A stretch of DNA of 36,444 nucleotides from Chloroflexota bacterium (GCA_026706445.1 JAPOYT010000270.1:7369-43812), one strand, 5' to 3'. Shown: positions 25,304 through 34,188, numbered from the stretch's first letter. The notes: a model not told the origin generated them from the letters alone. Numbers and translations are program-made.

Positions 25304-27034
25304 TCAATCCGCCAGGTCGACGAATTGCCGCTGATAGAGTTCGTGATATAGCCCGCGCCGCGCCAGCAATTCGCTGTGCGCGCCCATCTCGCGGACGCGA
25401 CCATCATCGACCACACAGATGAGATCGGCATTCACAATTGTGCTAAGCCGGTGGGCGATCACGAAGGCGGTACGCTCGCTGAGCAGTTTGCGCAGGGCAT
25501 CCTGTATCAGCGCTTCGGTGACCATGTCCACGCTTGAAGTCGCTTCGTCCATTATCAGGATGCGCGGGTCGGCCAGAATCGCGCGCGCAATCGAAATCAG
25601 CTGGCGCTGACCCACCGATAGATTGGCGCCGTCTTCGAAAATCTCGGTTTCATATCCATGCGGCAGGTCGCTCACAAATTCGCCGACGTTGGCTAGTTCA
25701 CCGGCGGCGATCACCTGCTCAATGCTCGCGTCAGGTTTTCCAAAGCGGATGTTATCGGCGATGGTACCGGCAAAGATGAAGGGATCCTGCGACACCAAGC
25801 CCATCTGCGAGCGCATCGAACGCTGTTCAACTTCGCGGATATCGATGCCGTCGATGAGAATCCCGCCGGCGCTGACATCATAAAAGCGCGCGATTAGATT
25901 GGCAATCGATGTTTTGCCGGCGCCCGTGGGCCCCACCAGCGCAACCATCGTCCCTGCCGGAATATCCAAATTGATATCGCGCAGGACGGGCAAGTTTTCG
26001 CGATAAGCAAAATGCACATCGCGGAATTCGATCCGTCCTTCTATCGGTGGCATCTTTTGCGCATCGGGGCTGTCCTTGATCGCCGGTTCCGTTTGCAGCA
26101 GGTTGATCACACGCTCGCCGCCCGCCATCGCCGTCTGCATGGTGGCATAGAGCTGGCTTAGCTCTTGCACGGGAAGGAAGAAACGGTTGACGTAAGCGAG
26201 GAAGGCGATCACCGTGCCCAAGGTCAAATTGCCTTGCGCTACGCTCATGCCGCCGAAGAGCAGCACAATCCCGGTCGCGACCATGCCCAGGAATTCAACT
26301 GTGGGCAAGAATATAAAGGATAGCGACATCGCCTCGACATGGGCGTCGCGGTTCGCGCCGTTGACGGTGTTGAATTTCTCCGAGCTGGTCTCTTCGTTGG
26401 CGAAGGCTTGAATCACGCGGATGCCGCTCAGGTTTTCCGCCAGGTCGCCGATCATGTTGGCGTTGCGCGCGCGCGTATTGCGAAAAGCCAGTTTCGCCTT
26501 CTGGGCGAAAACCATCGTCACCAGCACAATGACTGGCACAATGGAGAATGTCACCAGCGCCAGCTGCCAATTTAGCGAGAGCATCACAATCACGATGCCG
26601 GCCAAGAGCAGACTGTCGCCGGTGAGGGTGATCAAACCCTGGGACAACAACTGATTGATCACGCCGACATCGCTGATCACGCGCGAAATGGTCACGCCGA
26701 TGATGTGGCTGTCGTGATACGCAAGCGGCAATTCCTGCAGATGGCGGAACAGCGCCGAGCGCAAATCCGCCAGCACCCGCTGCCCCACCCAGCTGAGCAG
26801 GTAGCGCTGCGCCATCGAAGACAGGTAAAGCCCGACGAAGGCGGCCAACAGGGCCAGCACGATTTCATTCAAGGCATTCAAGTCGCCAGCGAGAATCGGA
26901 CCGTCGATGGCAAGCTTGACCAGGAAGGGCGCGAGCAGCGTCAAGCCGGAAACAGCCAGCATCGCGAAGAAGGCGCCAAGCATTTGCATGGTGTAGGGCT
27001 TAACGAAAACGAGCATGTGCCAGACGACGCGCAA
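25304..27034 (-). CDS. ABC exporter half-transporter with canonical ATPase site (heterodimer partner B)
   Basis: About 576 aa: six helices (about 1-310), then an NBD. Walker A is GPTGAGKT (368-375), Q-loop SQDP, Walker B ends MDEATSSVD with catalytic E497, and H-loop H528 (AHRLST). The signature is LSVGQ (472-476) rather than LSGGQ. Those are the features of the canonical subunit in heterodimeric exporters such as TM288, whose altered signature serves the degenerate site. The start is uncertain: 27034 is a TTG, the first ATG is at 27016, and the frame stays open upstream to about 27125 with plausible coding sequence (GTLDAYADKVEGRSFN) but no ATG. The true N-terminus may be longer or use a rare start. 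It pairs with 28053-29870. Confidence 0.9.
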   Translation of the reverse strand: MRVVWHMLVFVKPYTMQMLGAFFAMLAVSGLTLLAPFLVKLAIDGPILAGDLNALNEIVLALLAAFVGLYLSSMAQRYLLSWVGQRVLADLRSALFRHLQELPLAYHDSHIIGVTISRVISDVGVINQLLSQGLITLTGDSLLLAGIVIVMLSLNWQLALVTFSIVPVIVLVTMVFAQKAKLAFRNTRARNANMIGDLAENLSGIRVIQAFANEETSSEKFNTVNGANRDAHVEAMSLSFIFLPTVEFLGMVATGIVLLFGGMSVAQGNLTLGTVIAFLAYVNRFFLPVQELSQLYATMQTAMAGGERVINLLQTEPAIKDSPDAQKMPPIEGRIEFRDVHFAYRENLPVLRDINLDIPAGTMVALVGPTGAGKTSIANLIARFYDVSAGGILIDGIDIREVEQRSMRSQMGLVSQDPFIFAGTIADNIRFGKPDASIEQVIAAGELANVGEFVSDLPHGYETEIFEDGANLSVGQRQLISIARAILADPRILIMDEATSSVDMVTEALIQDALRKLLSERTAFVIAHRLSTIVNADLICVVDDGRVREMGAHSELLARRGLYHELYQRQFVDLAD

Positions 27035-27170
27035 GTTGAAGGAGCGGCCTTCTACCTTATCCGCGTAAGCGTCCAGTGTGCCGCGCGGGCTGCCCGTTCC
27101 AACGCCCGCTGTGCCGATTGAAAAGCCGATAACTTACTCCGTTTCGCTGTCGCCTTGCCTGGCGCCCGTT

Positions 27171-27317
27171 CTAGGCGGTGGCGGGTACGGCCGATGCAAC
27201 TTTGGCGCGCGTCTTTAACGGCGGCGCATTCTCATCGGTATGGCAGATCCTGTTCGGCGAAGGATAGAACACAACCGCTTTCGTGTCATGAACAATTTTA
27301 GCGTTCAGTTGTGACAT
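27171..27317 (-). CDS. 48-aa paralogue of the small partner protein
   Basis: Starts MSQLNAKIVHDTKAVVFY, closely matching the start of the next gene upstream (MKVLKAKIVHDTKIGVFY), and keeps the PPLKTRA equivalent of its SPLLKRLAPRRP, then ends at TAG (27171-27173), so the proline-rich tail is missing. It begins 15 nt after the stop of that gene. The similarity runs across the first 18 codons and resumes at the LK-RA motif, so it is a tandem duplicate, possibly decaying. No strong ribosome site. Confidence 0.55.
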   Translation of the reverse strand: MSQLNAKIVHDTKAVVFYPSPNRICHTDENAPPLKTRAKVASAVPATA

Positions 27318-27332
27318 GGTTGCTTGTCGGAT

Positions 27333-27533
27333 TCACGATTCGTCTTGTTTTGCTGGAGTGGTATTGTCGTCTTCCTCTGGCGGCGCTGGATTGAGTGGAG
27401 GTCGCCTGGGCGCGAGTCTCTTCAGCAGGGGCGAGCCCTCGTCTTCGGGATATTTGACTGCAGTTTTCGATTCCGACTGATAGAAAACACCTATCTTCGT
27501 GTCGTGGACAATTTTGGCTTTCAGAACCTTCAT
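27333..27533 (-). CDS. Small basic/proline-rich partner protein of cassette 2
   Basis: 66 aa from the ATG at 27533, preceded by AAGGAG that overlaps the TAA of the 27548-27967 gene (TAAGGAG), so translation of the two is linked. A strand-like start MKVLKAKIVHDTKIGVFYQ is followed by SPLLKRLAPRRPPLNPAPP and an acidic tail (EEDDNTTPAKQDES). The pattern matches 25077-25253. No transmembrane segment or signal. Confidence 0.7.
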   Translation of the reverse strand: MKVLKAKIVHDTKIGVFYQSESKTAVKYPEDEGSPLLKRLAPRRPPLNPAPPEEDDNTTPAKQDES

Positions 27534-27547
27534 GACTGCACCGCTCC

Positions 27548-27967
27548 TTATGCTTCGCTGATTGTGAGGCTTGCGCGTCCCCATTCACCAAGCATAGCGT
27601 ACTCTTCTAATAGTACATGAAACTCGTACGTGCCAATACCAGTCAACTGAATATCTTGCAAAATAAGCGTCATAAGGTATGTCGTCTGAAACCGAAAGTC
27701 GAATCCCAAGTTGTCTGCCCACAAGACACGGTCGCCACCTGGCGCCATAAGCTGAACAGTCGCGGTGTGTACGCGCCTTTCAGCCTCGAACTCCGCCGTC
27801 CAGTGAGACACCAAGATCGCCGGCGGGTCGAAGAGAACCGACTCCGCATTCTCAACACGACCAAACGGGCTGGACACTTTTAAGGTGGAAAATACATTTC
27901 CCAATCCAATCGCGCCGGTGTCTTGAGCATGCACCTCAGTACACAGCAATGTCCAGTCATGACGCAT
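27548..27967 (-). CDS. Small paralogous protein of cassette 2 (DUF6941-like, unknown function)
   Basis: 139 aa, same family as 24640-25053: MRHDWTLLC is identical at the start, then GNVFSTLKV, PAILVSHWTAEFEAERR, LMAPGGDRVL, FDF, GIGTYEFHVLLEEYA and GEWGRASL. A weak promoter (TTGAAA at 28003-28008, 16-nt spacer, TACGCT at 27981-27986, minus strand) lies just upstream, in the 85-nt gap after the exporter gene. With its two small partners it sits between the two exporter half-transporter genes, all on the same strand. Confidence 0.78.
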   Translation of the reverse strand: MRHDWTLLCTEVHAQDTGAIGLGNVFSTLKVSSPFGRVENAESVLFDPPAILVSHWTAEFEAERRVHTATVQLMAPGGDRVLWADNLGFDFRFQTTYLMTLILQDIQLTGIGTYEFHVLLEEYAMLGEWGRASLTISEA

Positions 27968-28052
27968 CAGTGCGATTCCCAGCGTATTCCGTCATCGTTG
28001 CGTTTCAAGTCTACCGGAGGGCAAGACAGACCCTGATCTCCAGCGAGCCGAT

Positions 28053-29870
28053 TCACTCGCGCAAATTCCGGTAATAGATCTCGGCGTACAATCCCGATTT
28101 TTCCAACAACTCCTCGTGCGTGCCGGCGGCGGCGACGCGCCCGCCTTGCAGCACCAGCACCTTATCCGCCATGCGCACGGTGCTCAAGCGCTGGGCGATA
28201 ATGAAAGAGGTACGGCCGAGCATCAGCCGCTCCAGCGCGATTTGAATCCGGCGCTCGGTTTCCGTGTCGACGCTGGATGTCGCGTCATCCAAGAGCAAAA
28301 TGCGCGGATTCTTCAGCAAGGCGCGCGCGATGGCGATTCGCTGCTTCTGCCCGCCAGAAAGCGTCGCGCCACGCTCGCCGACCTCGGTGTCATAACCGTC
28401 GGGCATCGCTGTGATGAAGTCATGCGCTTGCGCCGCTTTGGCCGCGTCAATTACATCGGCGTCGCTCACGCCATCGAGCCCGAAGGCGATATTCTCGCGG
28501 ATGCTGGCGGCGAAGAGCACCGTCTCTTGCAGCACGATGCCAATCTGGTCGCGCAGCGAGTTCAGCGTCACATCGCGCACGTCAATGCCATCCAGGGTGA
28601 TCCGCCCGCTGGTGATATCGTAAAAGCGCGGGATCAGATTGATGATGGTGGATTTGCCGGAGCCAGTCGCCCCAAGCAGCGCCACCACCTCGCCCGGTTG
28701 CGCCTCAAAATTAAGCCGATCCAGCACGACGCGCTGATTGAAATAAGAAAAGGAGACATCGGTAAAGCGGATATTCCCGCTGATTGGCGGCAGCTTGCGC
28801 GCGTCCGGCGAGTCCGTGACTTCCGATTGCGCATCCAGGATGGAGAATATGCGCTCGCCAGCCGCCGATGCCATCGCAACCGCCGGGATAATGACACCGA
28901 GCCGGCGGACGGGCGCGATCAGCTGACCCAGGTAGGTGGTGAAAGCCACCAACTCCCCCAGCGTCAATCCGCCTTCGATTACGAGGCGGCCGCCCAGCCA
29001 GATGATGACGACCGTGCTCAAACTGGCGATAAAATCGAGCAGCGGGATATGCTTCGTCATGGCCGAAACTTGCGCCTGCGCCAGGTCGAACCATTTGCCA
29101 TTTTCCTCATCGAAACGCGCGATTTCGGCATCTTCCTGGGCGAAAGCTTTCACGATCTTGGCGCCGCGCAGATTCTGCTCGAGTACGCTCGTCATCTCCG
29201 CCAATTGATGCTGCAAGTCCAGCGAAAGCGGCCGGTATATGCGGCCAAAGCGGTAGGCGACGTAAAACAGCAGCGGCATCAGAATCATCGACAGCAGCGC
29301 CAATTGCGCGTTCATCAATAGCAGCGCGAAAAATGTCAGCAGCATTAAGCTGGAATGCTGGAAGAGGCGCAGAAAGGCGCGCCCGGTCAGGAAGCGAATC
29401 CGCTCAACATCCGAGATAGAGCGCGCCAGCAGTTGCCCCGTTTGCGCCCGATCGTGATAAGAAAATGACAATGCGCTCAGCTTGTCGTAGATGGCGTTGC
29501 GAATGTCGTAGGCGACGCCTTGCGACGCCACTTCAGTCCCGCGACCGAGCGCAAAATCGACCAGCCCCTTCACCACCGAAAGCCCGACCAAGCCGAGCAA
29601 AGACATCTGCAGTATCTGCATATTCTGCTGAATGATGCCCGCGTCCACAATCCAGCGAATCGTCTGTGGAATGATGACCGCCAGTCCGTTGCTCGCCAAA
29701 GCCAGCGCATAGACGCCGGCGGCGATATTGCGATATTTCTTGAGGAAAGAAAAACTGCGCAGAATGGGACTGCCGGGCGCGTCCTTCTTGGACAGAGGGC
29801 TATTTAATGCGATTTTTGCCATAAGTGTATCGGCAGGTACGGCGCTCTCCTTCCGCTCAAAACGCAGCAT
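28053..29870 (-). CDS. ABC exporter half-transporter with degenerate ATPase site (heterodimer partner A)
   Basis: 605 aa. A 40-residue N-terminal extension, six helices (about 45-335), then an NBD. Walker A is GATGSGKS (400-407) and the signature is a perfect LSGGQ (504-508). Walker B ends LLDDATSSVD, with aspartate D529 where the catalytic glutamate should be, and the H-loop has Q560 (AQRLST) instead of histidine. This is the known degenerate-site signature of TM287, BmrC and LmrC-type subunits, complementing the canonical site in 25304-27034. ATG at 29822 is an alternative start. Likely exports lipids, drugs or a small secreted product; substrate unknown. Confidence 0.92.
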   Translation of the reverse strand: MLRFERKESAVPADTLMAKIALNSPLSKKDAPGSPILRSFSFLKKYRNIAAGVYALALASNGLAVIIPQTIRWIVDAGIIQQNMQILQMSLLGLVGLSVVKGLVDFALGRGTEVASQGVAYDIRNAIYDKLSALSFSYHDRAQTGQLLARSISDVERIRFLTGRAFLRLFQHSSLMLLTFFALLLMNAQLALLSMILMPLLFYVAYRFGRIYRPLSLDLQHQLAEMTSVLEQNLRGAKIVKAFAQEDAEIARFDEENGKWFDLAQAQVSAMTKHIPLLDFIASLSTVVIIWLGGRLVIEGGLTLGELVAFTTYLGQLIAPVRRLGVIIPAVAMASAAGERIFSILDAQSEVTDSPDARKLPPISGNIRFTDVSFSYFNQRVVLDRLNFEAQPGEVVALLGATGSGKSTIINLIPRFYDITSGRITLDGIDVRDVTLNSLRDQIGIVLQETVLFAASIRENIAFGLDGVSDADVIDAAKAAQAHDFITAMPDGYDTEVGERGATLSGGQKQRIAIARALLKNPRILLLDDATSSVDTETERRIQIALERLMLGRTSFIIAQRLSTVRMADKVLVLQGGRVAAAGTHEELLEKSGLYAEIYYRNLRE

Positions 29871-30146
29871 TCCCCCTACCTTAGCGGCTTCCCCGCCGGC
29901 GATAAAGCCTGAATCTGGCGACCGGTTTGCCGGCGGTGAAAGCTTCGCTCTTGCTGAATCGGTCTCGACAAGCGCATGAAATTAGCCCTATGCAATATGA
30001 CTAGACGCGGGTTAAATGTCTTCGGACCGCTCAACTCAGCGTCTTGCGTGCATACATGCCTCCTTTCGACTGGCCTCGCCCTTACATGATCTCCCCCCCC
30101 CGCATTTGTCGCAGCCGTCCCACGAAACATAAAGCGGCGGCGTTTC
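29871..30146. other. Divergent intergenic region with a C-tract
   Basis: 276 nt between the exporter gene and the beta-helix gene, transcribed in opposite directions. It holds a run of nine C (30093-30101), 46 nt before the ATG at 30147, and a lone CTCGCCCTTAC half-arm (30075-30085) of the dispersed repeat. No gene seen. Confidence 0.4.
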
Positions 30147-32195
30147 ATGCTATCTTTGCGACCATTCGCATGGTTGATAATTTGCGCCAGTTGCTTCATG
30201 ACGGCGCCAGCAATTGCCCAGACCCTTCCGCCCGTAGCTGCCTGTGGCTTGCCGGCACAGGGCAATATCCTGGAATCGGTGACCTACACCCTCAGCGCCG
30301 ACTGCCAGTTGACGGACGAAATCAGAGTCGCGAACAGAACTCCAAAGATCCAGGTAACGATCAACGGCGCGGGGCATACTATCTTCGGCCCAAACCGTTC
30401 AGCCAACATTCATACTCCCGGCATATTGAGTCTGAACCAGGTAACGATTGACGGTGGCAACATCTCGCGAGCCCAGTTTATACAAGGCGAAACGGTGAAC
30501 GCCACCAATGTCACTTTCACCCGCGCTAACGGTATTATGTTGGGCGGCGTGCAAGTTAACCTGAACAATGTACTCTTTGCAAATAACTTTACTGGTGGCT
30601 ACGCTTTGGGCGGGAACGGGTCGGCCGTCCACGCGGGACCAAACACAACCCACACATGGAATAATGTCGTCCTGCGCCGTAACGTCGGCAATGGCGGGGC
30701 GATTTCGCTTCACCCAGGGGCTACGCTGACCACGACCGGCTGCCTGACCCTCTCCGGCAACGCGCCCTATAGTGTCTACGCCCCCGATGGAACCACCTGG
30801 ACTGACAGCAGCACCGGACCCTGCATCGGCACGATCGGCAATGGCGACCCAGCTGTCATTCAGGCGCCCGCGCTGATGGCTTGCGGCTTCCCCGCGCACG
30901 GCAATCTGGACGTTTCGGCGACTTATCGCCTGACCGCCGATTGCGCGCTAACCGGCGCCTACACTATGTCGGAAAATGTCAGCATAAGCGTAATCGGCAA
31001 TGGGCATGTCCTAACTACCAGCCGAACCGATTACAGCTTCTACACCGCCGCCACCAGCAGCTTCACGCTGGAAAACACCGCGCTGGAAGGCGTCCGCATT
31101 TTGAATTGGGGCAACTTCCGCGCCGAAGGCATCGTGGCTAGCAATGCCGTTAATGGCATGATCTACAATGTAGGAGAAGCGCGCTTCAGCAAGGCGCTAT
31201 TCACGGACAACAGCGCCACCCTTTCGTCGAGCGCATCCGTTGCGCTGGCTTACAATGCCTATCAAAAGGGCGACGTCAGTTTCACCGACGCCACTTTCCG
31301 CCGCAATTCCGGCGGTTTGGGCGCACTTGTGATCTTCGGTGCTGTCATCGAGCTGAACGGCTGTATCCATTTCGAGGGAAACAGCCCGGTCGACACTTTA
31401 ATCCACACCTTTTTTGCCAGCGGCGCAGTGAACGACAACCGCGATCCCAACTGCGCCAGCCCCATAATCGATCCGCTGATTCCGCCCGTCGTGCCGCCAG
31501 CGCCGCGTGAATCCGAAGTGATCTGCAATTCGCATTGCCCGGAGCTGTCGCGGCTTTACTGCGACATCCAACTGGGCGCGATTGGCCTTGTATGCCGCCC
31601 GCCCGTCCAGCCGCCCGAAGCCTATATCTATCGCGTCACCAGCGCAAGCGAAGGCTTCTTCAAGCTGGGGCTTTCGCAGCCGCAGGTGGAAGCGGTCGAA
31701 GCCGGGCTAATCGCCTGCTCGGCTGACGGGCGCGTGGCGGTCCGTGTGGGCTTGAAACCGGAAATCCGTCATTTCTTCGAGATAAGCCCCAAGTACCATG
31801 CGGAACTGCTCGTGCCGCGGCGCTACATCGTCATCTCCAAAGGCCCTAATGTCGAAGGCAAGGTGAATCATGTCGTGCTGGACAACGCCTTGGATGGCCG
31901 CGTCTTCGGCATTGTCAGCACCCATGGCGGACCGCCCGCGGCTGAATGCATTACTCCTGCTGAGCAGGCGACACGGGCGGCGCCAGCGCCGGTCTATGCG
32001 CCCTTCGTCCAGGCGCAAGCGCCTCAACCGGACGGCTCCATTGTCCATATTGCGCGGCCAGGAGATACCATCAATGCTATCGCTGTCGCCTATGAAGTCG
32101 ATCCGCTCGAAATCATTATTTTCAACCAACTAGAAAACATGGGACGCTGGATTTATCCCGGCCAGAAACTGCTCATCCGCGAAGCGGGCGCATAA
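30147..32195 (+). CDS. Secreted protein with two beta-helix domains and a C-terminal LysM
   Basis: 682 aa. Sec signal peptide residues 1-25 (MLSLRPFAWLIICASCFMTAPAIA). Two homologous halves start ACGLPAQGNILESVTYTLSADC (about 33-54) and ACGFPAHGNLDVSATYRLTADC (about 245-266). Each continues with short Asn/Gly-rich strands typical of a right-handed parallel beta-helix (pectate-lyase/adhesin-like), ending with GCLTLSGN and GCIHFEGN. A linker rich in Pro follows (about 450-475), then a Cys-rich stretch, and finally LysM (IVHIARPGDTINAIAVAYEVDPLEIIIFNQL) at about 633-680. LysM binds peptidoglycan or chitin-like glycans, so it is probably retained at the cell wall. No catalytic residues of a known lyase were identified. 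Start ATG has only a weak ribosome site. Convergent with GH127, 9 nt apart. Confidence 0.85.
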   Translation: MLSLRPFAWLIICASCFMTAPAIAQTLPPVAACGLPAQGNILESVTYTLSADCQLTDEIRVANRTPKIQVTINGAGHTIFGPNRSANIHTPGILSLNQVTIDGGNISRAQFIQGETVNATNVTFTRANGIMLGGVQVNLNNVLFANNFTGGYALGGNGSAVHAGPNTTHTWNNVVLRRNVGNGGAISLHPGATLTTTGCLTLSGNAPYSVYAPDGTTWTDSSTGPCIGTIGNGDPAVIQAPALMACGFPAHGNLDVSATYRLTADCALTGAYTMSENVSISVIGNGHVLTTSRTDYSFYTAATSSFTLENTALEGVRILNWGNFRAEGIVASNAVNGMIYNVGEARFSKALFTDNSATLSSSASVALAYNAYQKGDVSFTDATFRRNSGGLGALVIFGAVIELNGCIHFEGNSPVDTLIHTFFASGAVNDNRDPNCASPIIDPLIPPVVPPAPRESEVICNSHCPELSRLYCDIQLGAIGLVCRPPVQPPEAYIYRVTSASEGFFKLGLSQPQVEAVEAGLIACSADGRVAVRVGLKPEIRHFFEISPKYHAELLVPRRYIVISKGPNVEGKVNHVVLDNALDGRVFGIVSTHGGPPAAECITPAEQATRAAPAPVYAPFVQAQAPQPDGSIVHIARPGDTINAIAVAYEVDPLEIIIFNQLENMGRWIYPGQKLLIREAGA

Positions 32196-32204
32196 TCCGC
32201 CCCG

Positions 32205-34136
32205 TCAATAGCGCCGCGGCAGCCAGACGGTCATTTCATTGATGCCGCGATTGTTCCAGGCGTAGTAGGGAATCAGCTTGATAGGGAGATCGGCTTCCTG
32301 TTCATTCCCCGCTTCCAGATAGAGCGCGTTTGATCCATTCCGCTCGGTGATATGGCGGGCATCCCCTTTTATCGTCATGACGCCGCCGAGCAGATCGTCT
32401 TCCCGCTTCGCCGTCAAACGCATGTCATCAGGCGCGTAGACATCGAGAATCGAAACGTCATCCGGCAGGTCGAAGCCTTCCAGGCAATAGACGATTGGTC
32501 CGCGCATGACCGCGACATGATTGCGGATTTCTTCGGCTTTGGGATGCGCTTTGATCAGGCGCGGGCGCATCGGCAAATGCAATTCGATGACGTCGCCGCT
32601 CTTCCAGGCGCGCCGCAGATCGACGTAGCTCTCGCCGTCCAGCGTCGCGTCGCTCGCCTCGCCATTGATGGACAAGCGGGCATCGCCACACCAGCCGGGG
32701 ATCCGCAGCATCAGCGAGACTTCATGCGCCGGCGCCGCCTCAATCGTGATGCGCGCTACATCATCCCAGGGGTAATCGGTCTTCTGCGTCAGCGCAATGG
32801 CTGAGCCGTCGGCCAGGGTCGTACTCACGCTGTTGCCGCCATAGAGATGCACCCACAACCCCGCATCCGATACGCTGTAAAACCAGTTGTGCAGCAGGGC
32901 GATGGTGCGCGCGGTATTGGTCGGGCAGCAATAACAATACAGCAGGCGCCAGCGCTCATAAGTGTCTTGACTCAATAGCGGATGCTCTTCGCCATACCAG
33001 CGCAGCGGATTGGTGTAGCAGAATCGCAGCCCGTCCAGGCTCATCGACGAAAGCATGCTGTTGTAGAGCACAAGCTCGACGATGTCAGTATATTTGGCGT
33101 CGCCGGTCAGATTCAGCAGGCGCCAATTCCACATGGCGTGGGCGATATTGGCGCAGGTTTCGTTGTAGGCGGTCGCGTTGGGCAGCGAATATTCGTAACC
33201 GAAAGCCTCATGCACCGCCCCTGCTTTTCCGCCGAATTCGGGTCGCTGTGATGCGCCAGAATGCTGCGCCGACGTGCCGCCGGTGATATACATCTTGCTG
33301 AGCGCGGCGTTGTGCCAGATGCGCTCCAAAGCCGCCAACAGCTCAGCCTCACCGGTCTCGGCGTAGACATCGGTCGCCCCGCAATACAAGTAACCGGCCG
33401 TTACCGCATGACCGGCGGCGCGCGTCTCCTCGCGCAGCGACACCAGCGACTGATTCAGGTCCTTGCCGCCGGGCTGCGAGCCACGCATATTGACGAAGGT
33501 TTGCGCCAGCTCAAGGTATTTCTCCTCGCCCGTTACCCGATACAGGTCGACCGCGCCCATCGTATTCGACGGGTTAAAACCGAAATGGGCTAATTCTGGC
33601 GGGCAAGGGTTGAAGACCTCACAGAGATAATCGGCGAGATTGATCGCAATTTGCAGGAAGTTGCGCTTGCCGGTGATGCGATGATGAACCGACGCCGCCG
33701 TCAGCAAGTGCCCCATGTTGTAGAGCTCGTGATCGTGCAGATCGGTCCAGCGCTCTTTGTCGTCCCGCAGTTGCATTGGCGTGCTGATATAGCCATCGTC
33801 TTCCTGCGCCGCCGCGATCACATCAATCAGCGGGTCCAAGTGATCAAGGATCGACTGCTCCTTCGTAATGCCGTATATGTGCGCGCAGGCTTCCATGTAT
33901 TTGTAGCAATCGCCATCGCTCCACATGGTGCCCTTGCGCTCGCCATCCTGCAGCCCGGCGGCGATATAGAAATTGCTGAAAACGGCGCCGTTTTCCGGCT
34001 CGTCGAGCGCGTCGCGCATGCTAGGCAGAATCTTCTCGCGGCAAAGCTGGAATAGATTGCCCCAAAAGCCCTGATTCCAGACCACGGCGTCATGCGCCAG
34101 CGGATGCAGTTTCTGATACTTTGACATAGCTTGCAT
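32205..34136 (-). CDS. GH127-family beta-L-arabinofuranosidase
   Basis: 643 aa from ATG at 34136, preceded by AGGAAG; a TTG-initiated longer frame reaches 34157. Formerly DUF1680. By comparison with HypBA1, the acid E310 (HEAFGYEYSLPN), zinc ligands E326 and C328 (NETCANI) and C403, plus the nucleophile-cluster C404 (CYCCPTN), are all present, and spacing E310 to E326 is the expected 16. No signal peptide, so it is cytoplasmic, acting on imported arabinofuranosyl oligosaccharides. The neighbouring sugar-type permeases (34921-36444) fit that role. Other GH127-like activities are possible. Confidence 0.92.
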   Translation of the reverse strand: MQAMSKYQKLHPLAHDAVVWNQGFWGNLFQLCREKILPSMRDALDEPENGAVFSNFYIAAGLQDGERKGTMWSDGDCYKYMEACAHIYGITKEQSILDHLDPLIDVIAAAQEDDGYISTPMQLRDDKERWTDLHDHELYNMGHLLTAASVHHRITGKRNFLQIAINLADYLCEVFNPCPPELAHFGFNPSNTMGAVDLYRVTGEEKYLELAQTFVNMRGSQPGGKDLNQSLVSLREETRAAGHAVTAGYLYCGATDVYAETGEAELLAALERIWHNAALSKMYITGGTSAQHSGASQRPEFGGKAGAVHEAFGYEYSLPNATAYNETCANIAHAMWNWRLLNLTGDAKYTDIVELVLYNSMLSSMSLDGLRFCYTNPLRWYGEEHPLLSQDTYERWRLLYCYCCPTNTARTIALLHNWFYSVSDAGLWVHLYGGNSVSTTLADGSAIALTQKTDYPWDDVARITIEAAPAHEVSLMLRIPGWCGDARLSINGEASDATLDGESYVDLRRAWKSGDVIELHLPMRPRLIKAHPKAEEIRNHVAVMRGPIVYCLEGFDLPDDVSILDVYAPDDMRLTAKREDDLLGGVMTIKGDARHITERNGSNALYLEAGNEQEADLPIKLIPYYAWNNRGINEMTVWLPRRY

Positions 34137-34188
34137 AGTTGGTTCGCTTCCTTTCAAATTCGCGACTCGTATCGCTTTAGGCTTCCAA

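Noticed and set aside
27171-27967. Bacteriocin or lasso-peptide cluster next to the ABC exporter
   Set aside because: No double-glycine leader, protease domain in the exporter, or modification enzyme is present; the small proteins lack a hydrophobic core.
28116-29321. 401-codon plus-strand open frame
   Set aside because: Antisense to the exporter gene; amino-acid composition (Arg, His and Gln rich) is typical of a reverse frame.
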